The notes: generated by a model from the letters alone, not told the origin. Shown: positions 52,685 to 62,648, counted from the stretch's first letter. The stretch: 64,000 nucleotides of DNA from Roseovarius confluentis (GCF_002917925.1 NZ_PPFE01000011.1:62001-126000), one strand, 5' to 3'. Program-made: numbers and translations.

Positions 52685-53518
52685 ATGAACATTGAACATG
52701 CACGCACGTTCCTTGCGGTGTCCGACAGCGGCAGCTTCGTAGCCGCGGCCGACCTGCTGCACATCACGCAATCGACGGTCAGTGCCCGGATCCACGCGCT
52801 GGAGCAGTTGCTGGGCCGGCGGCTGTTCAACCGCAGCAAGGCGGGCGCGGTTCTGACGCATGACGGTGAACGGTTCCTGATCCACGCGGGGCAGATGGTG
52901 CGCGCGCTGGAGCAAGCGCAGCGAGAGATCGGCTTGCCCCGGAGATTTTCCGCCCGCATCAACATAGGTGCCCGGATAGGTCTGTGGGAAGCATTCCTGA
53001 CTCCATGGCTTGCGGACATCAGCGTGGCCCGACCCGATCTGTCATTGCGCGCGGAGATCGGATTCGAGCCGGAACTGATGCAGGGCATCGTGGATGGCCG
53101 TTTGGATATCGCGGCTATGTATACACCGCAGCGGCGGCCAAACCTGGACCTGCTGCCATTGTTCACCGAACGCCTTGTCATGGTGACCTCTGACCCCGAG
53201 GGCGCGATGACCCCCGACGCCTATATCCATGTCGATTGGGGGCCGGAATTCTCGGATCAGTTTAGTGCGGGGTTCCCGGGTTTTCCCAGCCCGGTTCTGT
53301 CCGTCAATATCGGCTGGCTGGGGTTGCAGCATCTGCTGGTGCGCCGTGGCTGCGGCTATTTCCCGGAGAGGCTGGTCGAGCGACACCTCCGGAAAGGCAA
53401 CTTGCAAACGGTGGCGCGCGCGCCGGTTTTCGACCTTCCCGCCTGGGTGCTGATCCGCGAGGAGCGGGACTTTGACGTGATCGATCCGATCCTCGCGGAG
53501 GTTCGAGCCTTCCGATGA
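52685..53518 (+). CDS. LysR-family transcriptional regulator
   Basis: Residues 1-60 form the LysR winged HTH (MNIEHARTFLAVSDSGSFVAAADLLHITQSTVSARIHALEQLLG); the rest is the two-lobed effector domain, 277 residues in total. Divergent from the folate/DUF488/nitronate operon and next to the HPP protein gene; it may control either. Effector unknown. Confidence 0.9.
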   Translation: MNIEHARTFLAVSDSGSFVAAADLLHITQSTVSARIHALEQLLGRRLFNRSKAGAVLTHDGERFLIHAGQMVRALEQAQREIGLPRRFSARINIGARIGLWEAFLTPWLADISVARPDLSLRAEIGFEPELMQGIVDGRLDIAAMYTPQRRPNLDLLPLFTERLVMVTSDPEGAMTPDAYIHVDWGPEFSDQFSAGFPGFPSPVLSVNIGWLGLQHLLVRRGCGYFPERLVERHLRKGNLQTVARAPVFDLPAWVLIREERDFDVIDPILAEVRAFR

Positions 53519-53611
53519 TGGGACGGCCGGATTTCCGGTTCGGTCATTTGCTCTGTTGAACCTTTCGCCAAGCGATGAAAGTTTGTGCGCAACTTGCCGG
53601 GAGGCGGTTCT

Positions 53612-54766
53612 TTGCACATTTTGAAATCACTTGGCCCTGCGGTTGCGCGTGTTTCCGGCGTCGAGGCCTTGCGGGCAGGGCTTGGTGCCCTGATCGGGCT
53701 GGGGCTGACCGGACTGCTCGTGCTGTCGCCGACTGTCGACCTGGAACTGGGGCTGTACCTTGTCGCCCCCTTCAGCGCCACGTCCGTTCTGTTGTTCGCG
53801 ATCCCGAACAGCCCGCTCGCGCAACCTTGGTCCGCGATTGTCGGCAATACGATAGCAGCACTGGTCGGAGTCGCCGTTTGCCTATGGGTCGACGACCCCG
53901 CCTTGAGGGTCGGCCTTGCCGTGGGACTGGCCGTAACCGCGACGATGCTGTGTCGCGCCGTCCACCCGCCGGCGGGTGCGGTGGCCATGACGGCGGCCCT
54001 GTCGCCCGATGCCATCGCGCATCTGGGGTTCTGGTTCGCGATTGCGCCGATTGGCGTGGGTACCGTGGCGCTTGTGGTTTTTGCGACGATCTATGCGCGA
54101 TTGACGGGGCGGCACTACCCGTTTCGGCAGTTCGATGACCCAAGCCAGCACGGGACTGGCGACCGAAATCCGACCGAACGGCTAGGGCTGTCCGAGGAAG
54201 AACTGACAAACATCCTGGAGCGCTACAGCCAGTCCTTCAACCTTGGGGTCGAGGACCTGGCGCGCCTGATCGGGGCAGCGGAGATGCAGGCCGCGGCACA
54301 TCACTCCGTTCCGATGACGGCGCAGGACATCATGTCTCGGGACCTTGTCACGACCCACCCCGAAACGCCGCTGAGCGATGTCGCGGACCTGTTCCGGCAG
54401 CATCGTTTCACGTCCCTTCCTGTCGTCGAGCAGGGCGAGAAGTTCCTTGGAGTCATCTTCCAGATCCACTTGATCCGCCAGGCAAGAGAGGATGCCTTGC
54501 GTCTTGACCGCGGATACGCAGCCGCCTTGCGACGCCTGCTGGACCGAAGCCGAGAAAATCCGTCAAGGGCCGGAGACATCATGAGTGTCGCCGGTCCCCG
54601 TGCGATGGCCGATACGCCCATCGGGGCGTTGCTGCCGATGATGGCCGACGGGGGACGGATGCGGTTCCTGTTCTGGAAAAAGACAAGATCATTGGCATCG
54701 TTACACGAACGGACCTTGTCGCGGCGCTGGCGAGAAACGTCGTGCGAACAAACCCGAATTAGGTAG
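53612..54766 (+). CDS. HPP-family membrane protein with CBS pair, frameshifted near the end
   Basis: TTG 53612 has GGGAGG 7 nt upstream; GTG 53585 is also in frame. Four membrane helices of the HPP family include the namesake CRAVHPPAGAVAMTAAL. A CBS domain follows (MTAQDIMSRDLVTTHPETPLSDVADLFRQHRFTSLPVVEQG). At the G-run 54650-54654 the frame breaks; from 54655 another frame reads TDAVPVLEKDKIIGIVTRTDLVAALAR to a stop at 54760-54762, clearly the end of the second CBS. One lost G would explain it. As given, the second CBS is broken. Confidence 0.8.
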   Translation: MHILKSLGPAVARVSGVEALRAGLGALIGLGLTGLLVLSPTVDLELGLYLVAPFSATSVLLFAIPNSPLAQPWSAIVGNTIAALVGVAVCLWVDDPALRVGLAVGLAVTATMLCRAVHPPAGAVAMTAALSPDAIAHLGFWFAIAPIGVGTVALVVFATIYARLTGRHYPFRQFDDPSQHGTGDRNPTERLGLSEEELTNILERYSQSFNLGVEDLARLIGAAEMQAAAHHSVPMTAQDIMSRDLVTTHPETPLSDVADLFRQHRFTSLPVVEQGEKFLGVIFQIHLIRQAREDALRLDRGYAAALRRLLDRSRENPSRAGDIMSVAGPRAMADTPIGALLPMMADGGRMRFLFWKKTRSLASLHERTLSRRWRETSCEQTRIR

Positions 54767-54898
54767 ATGTGTGGCTACGGAGTTCGGTTGCGGTAAAAGT
54801 ACTTGATCAACTCAATGGATCGGGCGATGGCGGAGGCCGCGTCAGTGGAACGCGACTATGGAGAATTGGCCCCAACTTGCAGTCAAATCGGGAGCGAA

Positions 54899-56182
54899 AT
54901 GACTAAAACGCACGACGTAACCGAAGCCAAGCGACCGTGGCCGAGTCCTTATGTTCAGGTTGGAGGGCTCGTCGCCGGAATGGCGTTAATTGCGCTTGGT
55001 AACGGACTGATGGCAACTTACGTGCCGGTACGCCTCGATCAGGCGGGACTCGGGCAGCGCAATGTTGGGCTCGTTGTGACGGCGTATGCTGCGGGCATGT
55101 TGCTTGGATGCCTTCTGTCGGGGCATATGGTGCGTCGCAGCGGTCACGTGCGTGCATTCACATCGCTGGCGGCCATCGGCACGATTTCGGCGCTTTTGCT
55201 GGCCCTCGACGTAGGTTTATATTCCTGGGGCGGACTGCGGGTATTGGGCGGGTTCTGCACGACCGGAATGTTCATGGTGGCTCAAAGCTGGCTGAACGCC
55301 GTGACCATCTCGAATTGGCGCGGGCGGGTCATGGCACTGTTTTACATAAGCTACACGCTTGGACTCGCCGGCGGCGCACTTCTTATGCGGGCGGTGGATA
55401 TCGAAGGAACGGCGGCCCTGATGCTGCTTGCGGGTCTTTACGCAGCGGCCGTGATCCCGGTCGGGCTTACGCGGTTGCAGCAGCCAGCGCCGCCCGAGCG
55501 CATAGCGGTCCGACCGATTGCAGTTTACCGAATTTCTCCCGTCGGCCTGATAGGGGCGTTCGTTTCGGGCGGGCTTGGCATGACGATGATGGGCGTTGGC
55601 CCAATGTATGGCACCGAGGTCGGACTGGAGCCGGGCGACATCGCTCTTCTGATTGCAGCCCTTCAGGGGGGTAACATGGTTATACAATGGCCACTGGGCT
55701 GGCTCAGCGACAGTATGGATCGACGGAAAGTCATTCTTGGCGCAGGGCTTGGCGTCTCAGCAGTGTCGATTGTGATTGCGGGTGGCGGCGCAGCACTCAG
55801 CGGCGATGGTTTTTGGGCACTTCTCGTGCTGTTCGCAATTTGGGGTGGGCTCGCGGAGTCGCTCTACACGATCTCAACCGCTCACACCAATGACCACACG
55901 GATCCGGCCGATCACGTGATGGTTTCATCCACGATTCTAATTATGTGGGCGAGCGGAGCAACAATTGGTCCGGCGGTGGCGACCGCGGCTCTTGAGTTTG
56001 CCGGTACGTCAGGGCTTTGGGCGTTCTTCCTGGCGGAAGCAAGCTTCTTCGCCGCTTTCGTTCTCTGGCGCTTGGCCCAGCGAGGGCGTCCGGATGCCGA
56101 AAGCCAGGAAAGCTTCCAAAGTTGGCCGGCCTCCGCGCCACCTATTCCCGAGTGGAATCCCAATGCTCCAGAAACGAAGTGA
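54899..56182 (+). CDS. MFS transporter
   Basis: ATG 54899 with GGGAG 5 nt upstream; the earlier ATG 54803 lacks one. About 12 membrane helices and MFS motifs (SGHMVRRSGHVRAF; WLSDSMDRRKVI). 427 residues, YcaD-like appearance. Substrate unknown. It stands alone, downstream of the HPP gene. Confidence 0.86.
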   Translation: MTKTHDVTEAKRPWPSPYVQVGGLVAGMALIALGNGLMATYVPVRLDQAGLGQRNVGLVVTAYAAGMLLGCLLSGHMVRRSGHVRAFTSLAAIGTISALLLALDVGLYSWGGLRVLGGFCTTGMFMVAQSWLNAVTISNWRGRVMALFYISYTLGLAGGALLMRAVDIEGTAALMLLAGLYAAAVIPVGLTRLQQPAPPERIAVRPIAVYRISPVGLIGAFVSGGLGMTMMGVGPMYGTEVGLEPGDIALLIAALQGGNMVIQWPLGWLSDSMDRRKVILGAGLGVSAVSIVIAGGGAALSGDGFWALLVLFAIWGGLAESLYTISTAHTNDHTDPADHVMVSSTILIMWASGATIGPAVATAALEFAGTSGLWAFFLAEASFFAAFVLWRLAQRGRPDAESQESFQSWPASAPPIPEWNPNAPETK

Positions 56183-56247
56183 ACCGCAGGTTTGCACCAC
56201 CAAGAGGATAGGGCAGCAGTCAAATAAGGATCGGTCCTGCTAATCGC

Positions 56248-56466
56248 CTAGGCGTCGCGCAACCACAGAACATTCGATGCGTCCTCTGCCTCGAGCACTG
56301 AAACATCGAAACTGAGCATACCCGTGCACGTTGTTTCGTCATCGCGTAGCGCGTCCAGAAGAGTTAAAGCGTACGAAGCCTGAGCTTCCGAATTCAGTAC
56401 TAGGCTGCTTGAAAATTGAGTAAAGTGGCAGGCCATTTGCGTCTCCATTGTTGTTATGGAAAGCAC
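56248..56466 (-). CDS. Doubtful small ORF
   Basis: 72 residues (or 66 from the second Met) with ordinary composition (FTQFSSSLVLNSEAQASYALTLLDALRD...). No signal, no membrane segment, no family. Weak ribosome site. Convergent to the MFS gene. Confidence 0.3.
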   Translation of the reverse strand: MLSITTMETQMACHFTQFSSSLVLNSEAQASYALTLLDALRDDETTCTGMLSFDVSVLEAEDASNVLWLRDA

Positions 56467-56586
56467 TTGGGTCCGAAATCTTAAAGAGTTGTAAAATTCT
56501 GAGATAAGCCCAGTATATTACCTAAATATCAAGGTCTTACGTGGTTTCGCGTTGACTTTCGGTTTCACACGGCGCCCTTAGAAAAG

Positions 56587-56611
56587 GCGACACCGGCGAT
56601 GCCGGTGTCGC
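56587..56611 (-). terminator. Hairpin downstream of the IS30 element
   Basis: Perfect 11-bp stem GCGACACCGGC / GCCGGTGTCGC with a GAT loop. On the - strand it is followed by CTTTTC, a short T-run; it would stop transcripts leaving the IS30 transposase. The rest of 56467-56665 shows nothing. Confidence 0.6.
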
Positions 56612-56665
56612 TACAGGATCGCCCAACGGGAGACGGAAGGGCGATCAATTCGGTTGTGAGCGATA

Positions 56666-57764
56666 CCTGAACCGCGACTCCTATTGCTTCTGAGGGTAGG
56701 GGGATCGTCCCATCTCTTCCATCATCTTTTCCCGGAAGACCTCTGCGGGTGTCTTCCACCCGAGGCACTTTCGAGGTGTCGCGTTGAGGCGGTCGCAGAT
56801 CATTTTCAATTCATGATCTGAGACCGCCGTGATGTCGCGCTTCCTTGGTAGCCATCTTCGGGCGCGGCGATTGGTGTTTTCCACGGTGCCTTTCTGCCAC
56901 GGGCTAGATGGATCGCAGAACCAGGTTTGCGTCCCGATCTCGGCCTGAAGGTGGGGCCAGCTGACGAACTCGGTGCCGCGGTCGAAGGTGATGGAACGAC
57001 GCGCGACGTAGGGCAGATCCCGCACGGCTTTCATGATCTTGCCCATGACTGGTTTCGTGCGCTTGTTCGGGTTCTTCAGCAGAACTGTGAAGCGGCTCAT
57101 GCGCTCCACGAGGGAGGTCACGTTTGACTGACCGAAGCGTTGTTTGAACAAGACAAGATCGGCCTCCCAGTGCCCGAACTGACGCCGATGCGCCACATCG
57201 TCCGGGCGGAACAGGATACCGACATCACGGTCGAACTTGGGTTTCTGGCGCTTTCTGGCACGGCGCGGCCGACGGGCTTTCCGGTGCTCGGGCAGGTACC
57301 ACCAGAGTTCCTGCGCCATGCCTTCTTTGGAATAGATATAGCGATAGATCGTCTCCTGACAGACGCGCAGTTTTGCGCCTTCATAGATCATACGGTTGCC
57401 AATCTGCTCGGGCGTCCAACCTTGTTTGATCCGCTGCACAACCGTCTTGCACAGCTCAGGATGCCGGATCAGCTTGCGCTCCACAGATCGACGCTTGTTC
57501 GTCTGCAATTGCGCCGCGTGGCCGAAGTAGCCCGCGTACTTCTTCGGGAAGGCATCATCGGCCCAGAAGTTGCGTTTGATCTCGCGAAAGATCGTCGATT
57601 TGTGGCGTTTCAGAACGCGTGCCATCTCTCTGACGGGCACCTTTGCATGCCACCAGCTCTCAATCTTACGGCGTTCTTGTAGTGATAGTTGCGTGTAAAC
57701 GGCTCCCATGCCATGATCTCCCATTAGATAACTCATTGTTTTCTAATAGGAGTCGCACTTCAGG
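56666..57764 (-). mobile_element. IS30-family insertion sequence (about 1.1 kb)
   Basis: Imperfect ends: CCTGAACCGCGACTCCTATT at 56666-56685 and, at 57745-57764, the reverse complement of CCTGAAGTGCGACTCCTATT, differing at two positions. Length and single ORF fit IS30. Target duplication not evident. Confidence 0.8.
56681..57736 (-). CDS. IS30-family transposase
   Basis: 351 residues, intact. N-terminal HTH (LSLQERRKIESWWHAKVPVREMARVLKRHKSTIFREIKRN), and DDE core with GHWEADLV, SITFDRGTEF and SSPWQKGTVENTNRRARRWLPR. ATG 57736 is the longest start; a Met at MGAVYTQ with GGGAG upstream is more usual. Likely still active. Confidence 0.9.
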   Translation of the reverse strand: MSYLMGDHGMGAVYTQLSLQERRKIESWWHAKVPVREMARVLKRHKSTIFREIKRNFWADDAFPKKYAGYFGHAAQLQTNKRRSVERKLIRHPELCKTVVQRIKQGWTPEQIGNRMIYEGAKLRVCQETIYRYIYSKEGMAQELWWYLPEHRKARRPRRARKRQKPKFDRDVGILFRPDDVAHRRQFGHWEADLVLFKQRFGQSNVTSLVERMSRFTVLLKNPNKRTKPVMGKIMKAVRDLPYVARRSITFDRGTEFVSWPHLQAEIGTQTWFCDPSSPWQKGTVENTNRRARRWLPRKRDITAVSDHELKMICDRLNATPRKCLGWKTPAEVFREKMMEEMGRSPYPQKQ

Positions 57765-57830
57765 GTAGCGCGCTCCCGGGTACAACTCCGTGGCGCATAA
57801 TTTATCTTATGTTAATTTCAGAGATGCAAG

Positions 57831-58403
57831 TTAGATTATTTTTACCTGCGTGCCGACTTTGGCTAAATCAAACAATTCCACGATATGTTCGTTATAGAGA
57901 CCAATGCATCCGCTGGAGGACCTCCTGCCAATTTTTCGTGTGTCCTGGGTGCCATGGATTCTATAGTATTGCCAACTAAGACGCAGCGCCCTGATACCTA
58001 GCGGGTTCTCTGGCCCTGGCGCCACATATTTTGGTAAGGTTGGGTCGCGCTCAAGCATTGAAGGTGTTGGTCGCCAATCGGGCGCAGGATCCTTGTAGAC
58101 TACGCGAGTATACCCGCGGCGTGTGAGCTCTTCGCTCATGGGTACGCTCGTTGGATAAAGTTTGTAAATGCTTTCGTCTTCAGACCAGAACTGCAGCGCT
58201 CTGGAAACCGTATCGCACAATATCGCTCCGTTCTGAAGATTGTCGAAGTGATCTTGCCACTCGTCTATCGAAAATGAAGAGATATTCCGTTTAACTGTAT
58301 CCGGCTCTGCATTGTTCTGAGACAAGCCGGGGCCGGCCGAAATTGATAATCCAGCTCCCATGATCGAGCGCAAAGCCATTCTTCTATTGAGGAATTGTAC
58401 CAT
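57831..58403 (-). CDS. L,D-transpeptidase (YkuD family)
   Basis: A signal-like N-terminus (RRMALRSIMGAGLSISAGPGLS) leads to a YkuD domain: YRIHGTQ and the catalytic SSSGCIGLYNEHIVELFDL. It crosslinks peptidoglycan or anchors lipoproteins in the periplasm. 190 residues. Single gene between IS30 and an IS66 relic. Confidence 0.88.
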   Translation of the reverse strand: MVQFLNRRMALRSIMGAGLSISAGPGLSQNNAEPDTVKRNISSFSIDEWQDHFDNLQNGAILCDTVSRALQFWSEDESIYKLYPTSVPMSEELTRRGYTRVVYKDPAPDWRPTPSMLERDPTLPKYVAPGPENPLGIRALRLSWQYYRIHGTQDTRKIGRRSSSGCIGLYNEHIVELFDLAKVGTQVKII

Positions 58404-58566
58404 TTCTTGAGCGTTCCTTTGCCGCTTCCATAAGACAGTTTTGCATGCTCTAGTTGCTTTAGGTTCAACTCAAGAAAACGTGAGTTTGAGCACGAAAAAA
58501 GCCGGATAGGCCGCCTCCAAACCCATATTTTTGGGAGTATGCTTGCTCGCATGGTACGCTTTAGCC

Positions 58567-59340
58567 ATGCCAGATGCCGCCACCGAGATCGCCAGGCTGT
58601 ACGCCGCGCTTGCCGCTTCGGAGCCCCGCGCCGAGGCTGCCGGGAGCGAGCTGGCGTAGACCTGGGCCGTGGTCTCGACCTCGAAAGCGATGATCAAGCA
58701 TCTGAAGCTGGACTCGCCAAACTCAGGAGAGAGCAATTTGGCCACAGCTCGGAACGCCGAGCCCGGCTGATCGACCAGTTGGAGCTGCAGCTCGAAGAGC
58801 TCGAGGCGGCCACCACCGAAGACGAGATTGAAGCCCTGAATGTGGCGAAAACCTCGACCGTCGACGGCCTCGAACGCCGACGCCCGACGCGCAAGCATTT
58901 ACTGGACCATCTACCGCGCGAGCGCATGGTCATCGAAGCGCCTACCACCTGCTCCTTCTGCGGGTCGGACCGCATCGTGAAATTGGACGAAGGCATCACC
59001 GAGACGCTTGAGGTCATCCCCCGGCAATGGAAGGTGGCCCAGACCGTCCGCGAGAAGATCAATCAGCTACCCGCCCCATTCCATCCGACGCCATGGGTAT
59101 GGGCTGAGCCGAACTTGCCGACGATGGTTCTGTTCGAGAAGTTCCGACCGGACCAACCGCCCATCCGCTAGGCCGAGCGCTACGCCAGGCAGGGTGTAGA
59201 TCTCAGTCTATCGACCCTGGATGATAAGGTCGGGGCCTGTGCTGCCGCGCTCGAGCCGATCCACGCCCTGATCCGGACCCATTCTCTGGCGCCCGAGCGC
59301 CTGCACGGCGACGCCACCACGATCTCCCTCAGTCCTTTCA
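58567..59340 (+). pseudogene. IS66-family TnpC remnant
   Basis: Reads as IS66 TnpC with damage: MPDAATEIARLYAALAASEPRAEAAGSELA then stop; a frameshift into LAKLRREQFGHSSERRARLIDQLELQLEELEA and the zinc-type TTCSFCGSDRIVKLDEGITETLEVIPRQWKV block; a stop at 59169-59171, then AERYARQGVDLSLSTLDDKVGACAAALEPI. The catalytic C-terminus is missing. Confidence 0.82.
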
Positions 59341-59424
59341 CCTGCCTGCCCCCGTCGCTTTCTGTTCGGAGCATCAGGCCTGTGTCCCGCGCCAGCGCCA
59401 ATTCCGAATATATGAGGTTCGGAT

Positions 59425-59660
59425 TTGGCCCTGACCCTTACGTCCGGGGAAAATTCAAACGGCGGTTTGGGCAAATTACGTCCGGCGGTTACAGAGATGC
59501 GCCGGTTGAAGGCACTTGAGCACGAAAACACTCGCCTGAAGAAGATCGTGACGGACCTGACACTGGATCGAAAAAGCTTCAGGATGTCATTGTCCGAAAG
59601 CTTTGCAGGCTCGCTGTTTACGCGAGGTTGTTACCAGGATGTACGTAGTTTGAAGTGTGT
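59425..59660 (+). pseudogene. IS3-family OrfA remnant
   Basis: EMRRLKALEHENTRLKKIVTDLTLDR is the OrfA coiled-coil end; after it the frame shifts (LQDVI is seen in another frame). No OrfB. 59661-59873 shows no gene. Confidence 0.68.
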
Positions 59661-59873
59661 CGATCCTGAAGTCTGAAGGGTCCATCTGCTTTGACACGTG
59701 CCCGTCGAACGGATTTGGATGCCGTCGAGAGGCGGATCAAGGGTCTCACAGAGACGCGGGAGAGTCGGGTCTGAAGTCACAAGAACCGGCACAATTCGTT
59801 TTTGACCCGCGTGCCAACTTCGGCGGAAACTAAGAAATCCGTCCCAGTTACGTGCGTTTCGGTGACTCTTAAT

Positions 59874-60806
59874 CTACTCTGCTTCTGCGATGTTGCCGTG
59901 GCCATAAAGGGCGGCGTTTTTATGTGCGCGATCCACATGCTCGAACTCCAGGCTAGAATGACGAATGCCAAAATCACCTCTCAGAAGGCTTTTGAGTGTG
60001 GCCTTGACATTTTCTGTCTTGCTCCATCCATCTGCCGTCAAAACGATGTGACAATCGAGTGCCACTTCGTGCTCTTGCATCTGCCATAAATGAACATGGT
60101 GCACGTCCTCGACACCTTCCGCACTCCGCAAAGCCTCGAGGACAGCGTCGTTGTCGATGCTGGGTGGGCTACCGAGCATCAATGTCCGGATAGGTTCGCC
60201 TATCTCGATAATAGCCAGATAGAGGATATAAAAAGCGATGCCGATGGTGATCGCCGGATCGACCCATCGCATGTCGTAAATAATGATTAAAGAGCCGCCA
60301 ATGACTACCGCTACAGAAGCCAAGGCGTCGGACAGGTTGTGCAAAAAGAGCGCACGAATGTTCACGCTGCCCTTTTGCATCGAATAGGTGAGCAGCGCTG
60401 TCAAAGTGTCGACCACCAGTGCCACACCACCCAGAACTACCACTGTCCAGCCTTGGACTTCTGTAGGATCAATCAAACGTATGCCACCTTCATAGATGAG
60501 ATACAATCCAATCAAGATAAGGGTTGTATAGTTGATTAAAGCCGCGACGATCTCGACTCTTCCGTAGCCGAATGTCATGCGATCGTCCGCGGGCCGACGA
60601 GCAATCTTTCGCGCGGCGAAGGCAATAACCAACGATGCCATGTCTGAGAAATTGTGCAGCGCATCCGCGATCAACGCGAGGCTTCCGGATAGTATCCCAC
60701 CGATAATCTGCGCGAATGTCAGAAGGCCATTAGCCCAGATGGCAATAAATACGCGTCGGTCGCCTGTTGCTGGGTCAGTTTGCGCGTGGCCGTGATCATG
60801 CGGCAC
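59874..60806 (-). CDS. Cation diffusion facilitator (CzcD/ZitB-like)
   Basis: GTG 60806 has a perfect AGGAGG 7 nt upstream. Starts PHDHGHAQ; six membrane helices with ALIADALHNFSD and ALFLHNLSDALASV carrying the His/Asp metal sites, then a cytoplasmic domain (VHHVHLWQMQEHEVALDCHIVL). 310 residues. Exports Zn or a similar divalent metal by proton exchange. Overlaps the upstream gene by 11 nt. Confidence 0.9.
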   Translation of the reverse strand: MPHDHGHAQTDPATGDRRVFIAIWANGLLTFAQIIGGILSGSLALIADALHNFSDMASLVIAFAARKIARRPADDRMTFGYGRVEIVAALINYTTLILIGLYLIYEGGIRLIDPTEVQGWTVVVLGGVALVVDTLTALLTYSMQKGSVNIRALFLHNLSDALASVAVVIGGSLIIIYDMRWVDPAITIGIAFYILYLAIIEIGEPIRTLMLGSPPSIDNDAVLEALRSAEGVEDVHHVHLWQMQEHEVALDCHIVLTADGWSKTENVKATLKSLLRGDFGIRHSSLEFEHVDRAHKNAALYGHGNIAEAE

Positions 60807-61566
60807 GGTCTGCCTCCTCGTGACTGTGATTTCGTCGACTGGACTGGGAGTCTCTTGGTAGTTTTCCGCTCCGAATCGCACGTACTCGCGCGTTCATCCA
60901 GTGCCGTATGAAGCGGCGAAAGAGCCAGTTGCGCAAAAAACCGAAGTCTTGACGATACTCTGAGAAAAACTCGTCTGGCTCATCGAACGTGCCTAGATCA
61001 CGGACAATACCATTGTCCTGGATGTAAGTGTCGGTACCGTTCCAACCGATAGGCGGTGCACTCAGGCATTCCGTCGCAACACCGAAACCGCATAGCACCT
61101 CCTCATCGCCGAATTTCCGTTGAAGCGTTTGCAAAAAAGAAGTGTCTAGAATGAAACCCTCAAGATTCACCCAACCCTCAACTGTTTCGACCTCGACCCA
61201 AGAATGTAAAATTTCAGAAGGTGCGAGCGGGTAGACAAGTTCTGGCACGATGCCCCTCTGAAGTGCCTTGTGAATGGTAAACCCATGAAGCCTGCAACGT
61301 ATGCCGACACTGCGAAGCAAAGCCATGAGGAGTGTACCCTTGGTGTTGCACTGACCGTAGCCATCCTCCAGCACCTCGGAGGCTTGAATGTCGTCAGAAC
61401 GGTTATAACCAAAGGCAATTTCGTCCCTAACGAAGTTGTAGGCAGCGCCAATGCGATCATGTTCTGCAAGAGCTTTCCAGTGGCGGCCGTTGGTCAACTG
61501 CCGAATTGAAGTTGCGTCATAATTCAGCAATCGCGTTTTTTTTAGATAAGGCTCGACCTTCGTCAT
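60796..61566 (-). CDS. Transglutaminase-like protein
   Basis: 256 residues: a Cys-His pair in GYGQCNTKGTLLMALLRSVGIRCRLHGF and ILHSWVEVETVEGWVNLEGF fits the transglutaminase-like fold, the form found in bacterial cysteine proteases and peptide handling. No signal or membrane segment. Translated with the metal exporter. Why it pairs with a CDF is unknown. Confidence 0.8.
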   Translation of the reverse strand: MTKVEPYLKKTRLLNYDATSIRQLTNGRHWKALAEHDRIGAAYNFVRDEIAFGYNRSDDIQASEVLEDGYGQCNTKGTLLMALLRSVGIRCRLHGFTIHKALQRGIVPELVYPLAPSEILHSWVEVETVEGWVNLEGFILDTSFLQTLQRKFGDEEVLCGFGVATECLSAPPIGWNGTDTYIQDNGIVRDLGTFDEPDEFFSEYRQDFGFLRNWLFRRFIRHWMNARVRAIRSGKLPRDSQSSRRNHSHEEADRAA

Positions 61567-62182
61567 AGAATCTCTCCAAGACTAGCATGTCCGGAACAAT
61601 AGTTGCTACAGTGGCTATAGCTTCAACCCCAAACCTATGCGCACCTCGTGGATCGCATCCGCACGCGGCATCCTTTTTCCGACAAGAACGTCAACCTGCC
61701 GCAACAGCTGAACTATTTCGTCGGGCTTGTGTCACTTGTTTGCCATTCTCTGTCCTCCGTTTCCTAAACATAACGGTGGACCAATTTAGAGGGGGAGGTT
61801 CAGGACCGTTCGACTTTTTCAACTATTGATGCTGGCCTGTGCAGCTGCAAAGTCTTCCACTTCTCGGCCCCACACAAGGGCTGGACAGTATACCCCCCTG
61901 CAGGCCTTTTTCGCGTCAGCCGCATGCTAAATAACGGTCAACAAGTCGCGGAGCAGTTCTTCCAGATGCCGTGGGTGTCAGCGGTTCCTGCACCAGCAGA
62001 TCGAGCGTCAAATAGCTCCTCGCCGAACACCATCTTTGCTAGCTGCCATCCAACTAGCGTGTTGCACGCGCTCAGTAAAATTTTCAAGTATCGAACCCCC
62101 AAGTAGCACTCAAGCGCACGTCGTAAAACAACCTTAAATTCAGGCCAAAATCGTTAGCGGATGGGCTTTTGCGGCGGGAATA
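61567..62182. other. Gene-free stretch
   Basis: 616 bases with short open frames only; none has both a ribosome site and a credible protein. Probably decayed DNA carrying the promoter of the transglutaminase-CDF pair. Confidence 0.4.
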
Positions 62183-62611
62183 TCAAGCGCCAATTTCTTG
62201 GTGATCGGTTAAGCACTCGGAATGGTCTCGAAGCACCTCCAGCACGCGACAATCCGACATTTGCCCGCCGCTGCATTCGCGCACCATTCTTTTTAATTCA
62301 GTACGAAGAGCCTCTAGACGGGCTAATCTTTGCTCGACTTGCTTTAGCTGCCGGCGGGCGATTGCATCGGCTTCCGCGCAGGACTTTTCCGGATGATCGC
62401 TGAGATCGAGGAGTTCACGGATCGCGTCCAGAGAAAATCCTAGTTGCCGTGCGTGCCGGACGAAAGATAGACGGTCGAGTTCGTCGAGGCCATAGCGCCG
62501 TTGGCCGCCTTGGGACCTGCCGGGTTCAGGCATAAGGCCGATCTGCTCGTAGTATCTGATGGTCTGCACTTTCGTTCCAGTCTTCTTCGCGAGCGTCCCT
62601 ATTGTCAGCAT
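62183..62611 (-). CDS. MerR-family heavy-metal regulator
   Basis: N-terminal MerR HTH (IGTLAKKTGTKVQTIRYYEQIGLMPEPGRSQGGQRRY), dimer helix, then Cys residues in HPEKSCAEAD and CSGGQMSDCRVLEVLRDHSEC, suited to metal binding (ZntR/CadR/PbrR group). 142 residues. A dyad in its promoter fits autoregulation. May also serve the CDF gene. Confidence 0.85.
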   Translation of the reverse strand: MLTIGTLAKKTGTKVQTIRYYEQIGLMPEPGRSQGGQRRYGLDELDRLSFVRHARQLGFSLDAIRELLDLSDHPEKSCAEADAIARRQLKQVEQRLARLEALRTELKRMVRECSGGQMSDCRVLEVLRDHSECLTDHQEIGA

Positions 62612-62628
62612 TGCAGGTTCCCCATGTT

Positions 62629-62648
62629 ACCTACAGTCAGTGTAGATT
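62629..62648. promoter_or_regulatory. MerR-type operator
   Basis: CTACA-GTCAG-TGTAG at 62631-62645 is a dyad of MerR type, 20 nt upstream of merR. On the + strand TTACCT (62627-62632) could be a -35 with a long spacer, so it may also fire rightward. Confidence 0.5.
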
